This document shows positions 1 through 5,750 of a stretch of DNA of 19,496 bases, in pieces. The notes under the pieces were generated by a model. That model was not told the origin of the DNA, searched no databases, and saw only the letters and a list, made by a program, of their open reading frames with translations. The stretch spans positions 1 through 19,496 of the forward strand of contig DAINMX010000109.1 in assembly GCA_036736205.1 (NCBI GenBank). The letters run 5' to 3'. The stretch's first letter is position 1. Each line of letters starts with the position of its first letter. The DNA is from XYA12-FULL-58-9 sp001798605. GTDB lineage: Bacteria > Myxococcota > XYA12-FULL-58-9. Position numbers and translations under genes: made by a program.

Positions 1-1280
1 CATCCGACGAAGAAACCCCCCCGGCTGATGTTCGACACCGTCTCGCGTCGTTCTACACCCTCGTTGTCGAAGACAATGGAGAGATCGAGGTTGAAGCGTT
101 CGTAACGGCGCCCAGATTGCTCGGGCCACGACCGACCTCGTACCGCAGAGACAATGAAGCTCTCGAACAAACGTCGCTGCTCGCCACTGAGGTTGAGAAC
201 GACACCAAAGCCTGGGACCTGCCCGGTCTCCTGGGCGTCGGCATGTTTGGTGACGTGAATCACTCGCGCCGACACGCTGTCGAGTCCGGCGTGCGTGAGG
301 GGAGCAAGTGTGAGCTTGAGCTTGTCGCCAGCATTGGGCAGGATATCCGACTCGATGTACATACCCACAGGCGAAACGTTTTTGGCAAGCCCAACCGCCG
401 GCTCCGGTCCCCCCACAAACCGCACCGGAATAGCCAACTTGTCACGGACCAAGCCGCGACGATCCGTGCCCGCCATCCCCGCATTAAGAATACCCCTGAG
501 CTCTTCGAGGTCGGCGCGCAGATCGAGACTCGGGGTTTTCAGCCACACCGCACTCTCGACCCTGTTAGCGTAGAGCGCTTCACCGTCGGCTGAGGAGATC
601 GTCATCAGATCGAGAACTCGAAAATGCCGCGACTGCGCCACCGAGAGGCGCTCGGCAACCTTGCTGGCAGCCATCGATCGCGGGTCGAAACCCAGGCGGC
701 ACATCAAAGTGGATGGTTCAATAAACAGAAGATCGATTCGAACCAAGAAACTCGGTGCCAACTTCTCCTGCAGGCGAGTCAACTCACGCAATGCCTGAGA
801 AAAATGCCGTCGCACGTCATCGAATACCACCGCGAGATTGTAGGTGGCATCCCCCGGGCTCGGATGTGGCTCCTTATGCCGGGATCGTTTAGACGCAGCA
901 TTCGACAATTGAAAGGATGCGACGGCCATTTCCGCATAGCTCAGTAGGTCGTCTGGCTCGAACGGTTTGGATAGGACTTGAAACATCAAGCCCTCAGCAA
1001 GGCCGTCGTGGATCTCCTTGAGGCTGCTAAAGGCGGACACCATGAGGAAGGCACAACGCACGCCTTCGTGACGCAGCTCGCGGCAAAGATCGACGCCGTT
1101 GAGTCCGGGCATGCGAAAATCGGCAATCACGAGCGTCGGGCCAATCTTGGGTACCTCAACAAGAGCCTCTTTGGGATCCTGGAAAGTGTGGACGACAAAA
1201 GCCTTGGACAACACCCTGACGCACAGCTCTAGGGCGTCCGCCTCGTCATCAACCACTACGGCAATCGGTTTTTCGGGCAT
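1..1280 (-). CDS. Response regulator with receiver domain and two PilZ domains (3' end cut by window edge)
   Basis: Reads from ATG at 1280 down to the left edge, 426 codons without a stop, so the C-terminus is missing. Residues 1-125 are a CheY-like receiver: acidic pair D11/D12, phospho-acceptor D54 in IADFRMPG, S82, and K105 in LSKPF. Residues about 140-270 match nothing I recognise. Residues about 275-378 form a PilZ domain (R-x3-R at 275-279, NVSPVG at 301-306). A second PilZ domain begins at 391 (RRYERF, then NISRGGFF at 417-424) and is truncated. PilZ domains commonly bind cyclic di-GMP, so the protein probably joins a phosphorelay to second-messenger sensing; it has no visible DNA-binding domain. 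It lies 154 bp downstream of the hydratase gene on the same strand. The ribosome-binding site is weak. Confidence 0.85.
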   Translation of the reverse strand, partial: MPEKPIAVVVDDEADALELCVRVLSKAFVVHTFQDPKEALVEVPKIGPTLVIADFRMPGLNGVDLCRELRHEGVRCAFLMVSAFSSLKEIHDGLAEGLMFQVLSKPFEPDDLLSYAEMAVASFQLSNAASKRSRHKEPHPSPGDATYNLAVVFDDVRRHFSQALRELTRLQEKLAPSFLVRIDLLFIEPSTLMCRLGFDPRSMAASKVAERLSVAQSRHFRVLDLMTISSADGEALYANRVESAVWLKTPSLDLRADLEELRGILNAGMAGTDRRGLVRDKLAIPVRFVGGPEPAVGLAKNVSPVGMYIESDILPNAGDKLKLTLAPLTHAGLDSVSARVIHVTKHADAQETGQVPGFGVVLNLSGEQRRLFESFIVSAVRGRSWPEQSGRRYERFNLDLSIVFDNEGVERRETVSNISRGGFFVG

Positions 1281-1312
1281 GGTACTCGTCGTCGTCTCTT
1301 CTGCTGATCACT

Positions 1313-1328
1313 CGATAGCACGTTATCG
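1313..1328. promoter_or_regulatory. Short inverted repeat upstream of the response regulator
   Basis: CGATA at 1313-1317 and TATCG at 1324-1328 form a 16-bp imperfect palindrome, 33-48 bp before the response-regulator ATG. It could be an operator, but a five-base arm occurs often by chance. No clear -35/-10 pair was found in the 154-bp spacer. Confidence 0.2.
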
Positions 1329-1434
1329 CCCGTCTGATCCACACCCACCGCATCTCCGCATCTCCCCCCTCACCTCATCCGGACGCAGACCTGCCCCAGA
1401 CGAGCAAGCGCTCGGGCCGGCGGCGAGGCGCAAT

Positions 1435-2217
1435 CTACCGCCAACTAGGAGTTCGACGGTCCAAGAACGCTTTCATGCCCTCTTGACCTTCATCACTGAG
1501 GCGCAATTCGGTGATCATCTTGGCTGTGTACGGACCGGCATCCTCGAGAGACATGTCGGCGACGTCGCGGACCATCCTTTTGGCCGTGGCTACGGCCTGC
1601 GGACCGCTGGTCGACAGGGCCTCGACATATTCACCAACCAGGAGGTCGAGCTCGCTCAGCGGCACAACGCGATTGCACAAGCCACATGCAAGAGCTTCGC
1701 TGGCATTTAGGCGCTTGCCGGTCAAAAAATACTCCCGTCCATAGCGCTCCCCCACCCGCTTGAGCACAAACGGGGAAATGCACGCAGGGACCAAACCTAT
1801 CTTCACTTCTGAAAATGAGAACACCGCATCCTCGGCAGCAAGAACGATGTCACAGACTGCAACCAGGCCGGTTCCGCCACCGATAGCCGCGCCGTTGATG
1901 CGACCAATCACAGGCTTTCTGCAGTCGTAGATCTCACGCATGAGCTTGGCGAGGGCGAGAGAGTCTTGGTAATTCTCTTCATAGCCATAATTGACGACCC
2001 GCCCCATCCAATGCAGATCCGCGCCGGCACAGAATGACTTGCCCTCGCCGCTGAGAACCACACAGCGGCAGCCGTTATCCTTTTCAATGCCCGCGAATGA
2101 CTCCCTAAGCTCGCGGATCATCACCTCATTGAAGGCGTTGCGAATATCAGGGCGACACAAAGTAACCCGGGTGGTGGTTCCATCCCGCTCGAGGCGAATA
2201 GTTTCGTAGGTAGGCAC
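1435..2217 (-). CDS. LiuC-like enoyl-CoA hydratase (probable methylglutaconyl-CoA hydratase)
   Basis: A 260-residue crotonase-fold protein of usual family length. Oxyanion-hole segments are seen at CAGADL (63-68) and GAAIGGG (109-115). The first catalytic Glu of rat crotonase is replaced by Gly117 (GGGTGLVAVCD), while the second is kept as E137 in SEVKIGLVPA. From memory, this pattern and the ISPFVLKRVG stretch match LiuC-type 3-methylglutaconyl-CoA hydratases better than short-chain crotonases. Those enzymes interconvert 3-methylglutaconyl-CoA and HMG-CoA. That fits its position behind HMG-CoA synthase, but the substrate is inference. The start is GTG, with AAGGGG seven bases upstream. It lies 93 bp after the DUF35 gene, across a probable terminator, so expression may need read-through or its own promoter. 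Confidence 0.8.
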   Translation of the reverse strand: MPTYETIRLERDGTTTRVTLCRPDIRNAFNEVMIRELRESFAGIEKDNGCRCVVLSGEGKSFCAGADLHWMGRVVNYGYEENYQDSLALAKLMREIYDCRKPVIGRINGAAIGGGTGLVAVCDIVLAAEDAVFSFSEVKIGLVPACISPFVLKRVGERYGREYFLTGKRLNASEALACGLCNRVVPLSELDLLVGEYVEALSTSGPQAVATAKRMVRDVADMSLEDAGPYTAKMITELRLSDEGQEGMKAFLDRRTPSWR

Positions 2218-2244
2218 GCTCTACCCCTTGGTCGGCTTGATTTG

Positions 2245-2294
2245 AGAAAAGAGACTCGTCGCCGTGATCCCTTAGGACCACGGCAGGCGAGTCT
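2245..2294 (-). terminator. Probable Rho-independent terminator after the DUF35 gene
   Basis: On the minus strand, AGACTCG (2294-2288) and a GCCGTG arm pair with CACGGC and CGAGTCT (2258-2252). This gives a 7-bp outer and 6-bp inner stem with a small internal loop and a loop of about 12 nt. The stem is followed directly by CTTTTCTC. It sits 16 bases past the DUF35 stop and should end or attenuate the HMG-CoA synthase-thiolase-DUF35 transcript before the hydratase. Confidence 0.65.
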
Positions 2295-2310
2295 GTTGAA
2301 ACCAGTTAAG

Positions 2311-2700
2311 CTAGACCGGTACGGCCTTGTAGCCGTAGTTGATGGTCCCTGCATCACCGTCATCGGAGAGACGACGGAACTCGAGCTTCACCCTCTGGCC
2401 GATCTTGAGCTCTTTGTCTCGGTAATCGGTCACCATCATGGTGAGCCTGGGTCCATCATCCATCTCCACCACTGCCACCAAGTACGGTGCCTGATCTTTG
2501 AACGGCGCCGGTGGTACGCGGATGGTGGTGTAGGTGAGGATCTTCCCCGACCGTTTCATGGCCTTGGTCTCAAACTCCTGGCCCTTGCACTCATCACAGA
2601 TGAGACGCGGCGGGAAGTGCCATTTGTTGCATTTTTTGCAAACTGCGGCTTCATAACGATACCGCTGCGGATACTCTCTCCATCCTCTGGCCGTAGGCAT
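2311..2700 (-). CDS. DUF35 zinc-ribbon/OB-fold protein, partner of thiolase and HMG-CoA synthase
   Basis: A 129-residue protein with the family layout: an N-terminal rubredoxin-like zinc ribbon (C21-x2-C24 and C35-x2-C38) and then an OB-fold from about residue 48 (GKILTYTTI, APYLVAVVEMDDGPRLTMMV). In methanogenic archaea the homologue bridges acetoacetyl-CoA thiolase and HMG-CoA synthase in one complex and provides a shared CoA-binding channel. Here the gene directly follows the thiolase gene; their stop and start share one base (TAATG). A GGAGG lies seven bases before the ATG, inside the thiolase coding end. The same channeling role is inferred from gene order. DUF35 proteins also accompany other thiolases, so the partner is supported mainly by context. 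Confidence 0.9.
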   Translation of the reverse strand: MPTARGWREYPQRYRYEAAVCKKCNKWHFPPRLICDECKGQEFETKAMKRSGKILTYTTIRVPPAPFKDQAPYLVAVVEMDDGPRLTMMVTDYRDKELKIGQRVKLEFRRLSDDGDAGTINYGYKAVPV

Positions 2701-3857
2701 TACATTGCCTCCATGATGTGGACGACCGAGCTCGCGCCGGTACCGCCCATGTTCTGAGTCATGCCGACCTTGGCACCCTTGACCTGTCTGGCACCTGACT
2801 CGCCGCGCAATTGCTCGACGATCTCGACTGCCTGGCTCACGCCCGACGCGCCAACAGGATGGCCCTTCGACTTGAGGCCACCGGAAGTGTTGATCGGGAT
2901 CTTGCCACCGATACGGGTGTCACCGGCCTCAACTGCTCGGCCGGCTTTGCCCTTCTCGAAGAAGCCGAGCGCTTCCATCGCCATGATTTCAGCGATGGTA
3001 AAGCAGTCGTGCACTTCGCACACATCCATGTCGGTGGGTTTCTTGCCCGCCATGGCGTAGGCGATCGCCGCAGACTTGGACACCGCTTCGAGAGCACAAA
3101 GGTCTTTGCGCGAATGCAGGGCGATGGTGTCGGTCGCATGGCCGGAACCGATGATCTTGACGCCCTGCTTCTTGCCGAGCTTCCCGACCCTGTCCGCTGG
3201 TACCAATATCGCTGCTGCGGCGCCGTCGGTAACCGGGGAGCAGTCGAGAATGTGCAGTGGATCGGCGACGAGAACCGAATTGAGGACCGCATCGATGGTG
3301 ATCTTCATCGGGAACTGCGCCACCGGGTTCAGAGACCCGTTGTCGTGGTTCTTCACAGCCACCGACGCCAACTGCTGCGGCGTCGTCCCGTAGCGGTGCA
3401 TATGGGCCACGGCCATCATCGCGTACAGACCCGGAAAGGTCACGCCATTGAAACCTTCCCACTCTTGGTCGGCAGCAGTAGCGAGGGCATAGGTTGCCTC
3501 ATCGCCACCGATGTCGGTCATCTTCTCGACACCGCCAACGAGAACGATGTCACTTTGCCCACTGGCAACATCGAGCATCCCTGTTCGCAGTGCAACACCA
3601 CCGGAGGCACAGGCCGACTCGACCCGCGTCGCCGGCACTGGAGCCTGTCCGAGATAGTCGGCCATCAACGCACCGATGTGCTCCTGGCCAACAAACAGAC
3701 CGCCACTCATGCAGCCGATGTACATGGAGTCGATGTGGTCGACCCCTGCGTCTTTGATTGCCCCGAGCCCAGCTTCGACGAACAGATCACGGAACGACTT
3801 GTTCCAGATCTCGCCGCACTTGGTCACGTGAACACCTATGATTGCGACATCTCGCAT
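2700..3857 (-). CDS. Acetyl-CoA acetyltransferase, archaeal/SCP2-type thiolase
   Basis: A 385-residue thiolase expected to condense two acetyl-CoA into acetoacetyl-CoA, the first mevalonate step. The nucleophile is C83 in VESACASGG. The general-base histidines are H283 in EVHDCF and H333 in SKGHPVGASG. The C-terminal active-site loop reads QNMGGTG instead of the CxG motif of classical PhaA/AtoB thiolases, which fits the archaeal/SCP2-like subfamily. The gene starts three bases after the HMG-CoA synthase stop, with AAGGAG eight bases upstream in the end of that gene, and it overlaps DUF35 by one base. The close packing implies co-expression and probably a complex. SCP2-type thiolases also act in lipid degradation, but this operon favours the biosynthetic role. 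Confidence 0.88.
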   Translation of the reverse strand: MRDVAIIGVHVTKCGEIWNKSFRDLFVEAGLGAIKDAGVDHIDSMYIGCMSGGLFVGQEHIGALMADYLGQAPVPATRVESACASGGVALRTGMLDVASGQSDIVLVGGVEKMTDIGGDEATYALATAADQEWEGFNGVTFPGLYAMMAVAHMHRYGTTPQQLASVAVKNHDNGSLNPVAQFPMKITIDAVLNSVLVADPLHILDCSPVTDGAAAAILVPADRVGKLGKKQGVKIIGSGHATDTIALHSRKDLCALEAVSKSAAIAYAMAGKKPTDMDVCEVHDCFTIAEIMAMEALGFFEKGKAGRAVEAGDTRIGGKIPINTSGGLKSKGHPVGASGVSQAVEIVEQLRGESGARQVKGAKVGMTQNMGGTGASSVVHIMEAM

Positions 3858-3860
3858 GGC

Positions 3861-4919
3861 TCAAACTCCTTCCGCCTTGAGAATTTTGTGGCGGAACTTC
3901 GCGTACTCGCCGTATTCGAGATAAATCTTGTTCTTGTCGAGCATGTCTGTGGTCAACGGCGCGAGGCCCTGGACCTCTTTGATGCGATCAGTGACCGTGT
4001 AGACAAACGCGTCCGAACCAGAACCAGAACCGTACGAACACATGAAGATCTTGTCGCCCGGCTTGGCCACGTCGAGAATGGCCGTGAGGCCCAAGGGCGA
4101 TGCGCCAGAGTAGGTATTGCCCAGTCGTGGTGCCAACCAACCTTGCTCCATTTGCTTCGTGGTGAAGCCGAGCATCTTGCCAACTCGCATGGGAAACTTG
4201 CCATTTGGCTGATGGAACACTGCCCACTGGAAGTCAGCGGGCTTCATGCCAACCTGCTCGAGGAGCGTCTGAGACGCACCCATGACAGTGCGGAAATACG
4301 CCGGCTCACCCGTGAAACGCCCGGCGTGTTGCGGGTAATGTTGGTACTCGCGACGCCAGAAGTCCGGGGTGTCAGTGGTGAACGAATAAGTGTGATCGAT
4401 AGAGGCAACAATGTTCTTGCTGCCCATGATGTAGGCTGCGGCACCGGCTGCTGCTGAGTACTCGAGAGCATCACCGGGTGCCCCCTGCGAGGTGTCTGCA
4501 CCAATGGCCAATCCATATTCAACCAATCCAGCCTTCACCAAACCGTAGGCAACGAACATGCCCTCCGAGCCCGCCTTGCAGGCAAACTCGAAGTCGGCCA
4601 CATGGCAGCCAGGGAAGGCACCAATCGCCTCACCAACGACGGTGCCCGAGGGCTTGACCGCGTAGGGATGCGATTCTGAACCGATGTAGATACAACCAAT
4701 CTTCTGCGGGTCGAGGTTCCCAGCTCGCACCAAAGCGTTGCGCGCTGCCTCAACCGAGAGGGTAATCACATCCTCATCGGGTGCCGGAACTGACTTTTCA
4801 ACGAGCCCCAGGCCCTTCTTAAAACTGGGCGCATCCGCACCCCAGACCTTGGCGATTTCTTCAACCTTGATCCGGTGTCGGGGCAAGTGGGCACCATATC
4901 CCACGATACCAACCGTCAT
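3861..4919 (-). CDS. Hydroxymethylglutaryl-CoA synthase, archaeal type
   Basis: A 352-residue enzyme that condenses acetoacetyl-CoA and acetyl-CoA to HMG-CoA. Catalytic residues are visible: E82 in SESHPY, nucleophile C114 in EFACKAG and H236 in VFHQPNGKFP. Its length, the opening VGIVGYGAHLPRHRIKVEEI and the C-terminal YLEYGEYAKFRHK are typical of archaeal HMG-CoA synthases. Bacterial MvaS and eukaryotic enzymes are longer and diverge at these places. It is first in a three-gene unit with thiolase and DUF35. The ATG at 4919 has an excellent AAGGAG six bases upstream, and a promoter candidate lies within 60 bases. The archaeal affinity was judged by motif recall and has not been tested by a tree. 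Confidence 0.93.
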   Translation of the reverse strand: MTVGIVGYGAHLPRHRIKVEEIAKVWGADAPSFKKGLGLVEKSVPAPDEDVITLSVEAARNALVRAGNLDPQKIGCIYIGSESHPYAVKPSGTVVGEAIGAFPGCHVADFEFACKAGSEGMFVAYGLVKAGLVEYGLAIGADTSQGAPGDALEYSAAAGAAAYIMGSKNIVASIDHTYSFTTDTPDFWRREYQHYPQHAGRFTGEPAYFRTVMGASQTLLEQVGMKPADFQWAVFHQPNGKFPMRVGKMLGFTTKQMEQGWLAPRLGNTYSGASPLGLTAILDVAKPGDKIFMCSYGSGSGSDAFVYTVTDRIKEVQGLAPLTTDMLDKNKIYLEYGEYAKFRHKILKAEGV

Positions 4920-4925
4920 CTCGTG

Positions 4926-4932
4926 CTCCTTT
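4926..4932 (-). promoter_or_regulatory. Strong ribosome-binding site of HMG-CoA synthase
   Basis: AAAGGAG on the minus strand, six bases before the ATG at 4919. It is among the best Shine-Dalgarno matches in the window and supports this start. Confidence 0.75.
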
Positions 4933-4942
4933 CCAAGCAGGT

Positions 4943-4973
4943 TCTATAAGTCCAATTGCCGGGGCCACTTCAA
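4943..4973 (-). promoter_or_regulatory. Candidate sigma-70 promoter for HMG-CoA synthase-thiolase-DUF35
   Basis: On the minus strand, TTGAAG (4973-4968) is followed after 18 bases by TTATAG (4949-4944; TATAGA with 19 bases also possible). Transcription would begin roughly 15-20 bases before the start codon. The 258-bp gap after the isomerase gene is the largest break among the mevalonate genes, so an internal promoter is expected here. Confidence 0.4.
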
Positions 4974-5085
4974 CGGTCCATGGATCTTCCCACGCACCAC
5001 GTCACACCTGTTGCACCCGGAAGCCGAAACAACCTTGTGTCAGAGACATGAGGCTCAAACGAGTCATCGCTCCGGCTGGGACGCC

Positions 5086-5110
5086 GGCGGCAACCTACCC
5101 TCCGGCCGCC
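5086..5110. other. GC-rich hairpin in the isomerase/HMG-CoA synthase spacer
   Basis: GGCGGC (5086-5091) and GCCGCC (5105-5110) can form a 6-bp stem with a 13-nt loop. Neither flank has a T-run, so it is not a classical terminator. It could stabilise the end of the upstream message or be chance in GC-rich DNA. Confidence 0.25.
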
Positions 5111-5177
5111 AGACAGTCAACGATCTGCAGTTGGGTGCCTCAACAACTGTGTCGAATTTTGAATGGCGAGTCATCAT

Positions 5178-5747
5178 TCAGCCGAGCTCGGCTGCAAACT
5201 CGGAGCGAAGCCTCTTCCACTCCATTTTGAACCATGGTGTGAAGTTGCCTGGAGACCTTTCGAGCTCCTGATCGAGCTCGTCCAGCCCAACATAGCGGAA
5301 TTCCGCAATCTCCGCAGGGTCAGCTTCGGGCTTGGAATCTGATTTGCCAACCAAAACAGAACAGAGCTCATACTCAGATCCAGCCTCACCAAACCGGGCC
5401 TGATAGACGAACTTATAGAGAAATTGGACAGTTGTGGAACACCCAAGTTCCTCTTGAAGTCGCCTCCCTGCGGCCTCGATGATCTCCTCCCCCTTTCGCG
5501 GATGCGAGCAACACGTGTTTGACCAGAACCCTCCCCAAAGTCGTTTGTGCTCACTACGTTTCTGCAGCAGCAGCTTGCCTTCTTCATTGAAAATGAAAAT
5601 GGAAAAGGCTCGATGCAAAATCCCAGCGCCGTTGTGACACCGCGCCTTGGTATCGTAACCAAGAACCTCGTCCCCCTCATCCACCAAGATCAGCAAATCA
5701 CTGTTGGCCGCCTTCTCGCGAGCTGCATCCGATGCCGCATCTGTCAT
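5178..5747 (-). CDS. idi: Isopentenyl-diphosphate delta-isomerase, type I
   Basis: A 189-residue Nudix-fold enzyme that interconverts IPP and DMAPP, the last step needed after the mevalonate route. By alignment from memory with the E. coli enzyme, metal ligands are H38, H45 and H82, acidic ligands are E125 and E127, and the catalytic cysteine is C80 in the SNTCCSHP motif. A Nudix-like helix (EAAGRRLQEELG) is at 91-102, and the family's FTPWF is at 169-173. The chosen ATG (5747) has GGAG six bases upstream. An in-frame GTG at 5750, directly after the fusion-gene stop, is the other option. The gene follows the reductase-kinase fusion with essentially no spacer, so it is probably the last gene of that operon. 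Confidence 0.95.
   Translation of the reverse strand: MTDAASDAAREKAANSDLLILVDEGDEVLGYDTKARCHNGAGILHRAFSIFIFNEEGKLLLQKRSEHKRLWGGFWSNTCCSHPRKGEEIIEAAGRRLQEELGCSTTVQFLYKFVYQARFGEAGSEYELCSVLVGKSDSKPEADPAEIAEFRYVGLDELDQELERSPGNFTPWFKMEWKRLRSEFAAELG
5179..5194. repeat. Perfect 16-bp palindrome overlapping the isomerase stop codon
   Basis: CAGCCGAGCTCGGCTG is self-complementary and covers the last codons and part of the stop of the isomerase gene. There is no loop and no following T-run. It might serve as a 3' processing or stabilising element, a dimeric protein site, or nothing. Confidence 0.35.
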
Positions 5748-5750
5748 CAC

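Noticed and set aside
1400..1413. Hairpin CGAGC...GCTCG after the hydratase gene as a terminator
   Set aside because: The stem is only five bases and no T-run follows on the minus strand.
2811..4457. Plus-strand open frame of 548 codons opposite thiolase and HMG-CoA synthase
   Set aside because: It is antisense to two clear enzymes with intact catalytic motifs, is His/Arg-rich and shows no domain. Long antisense frames are expected in GC-rich genes.
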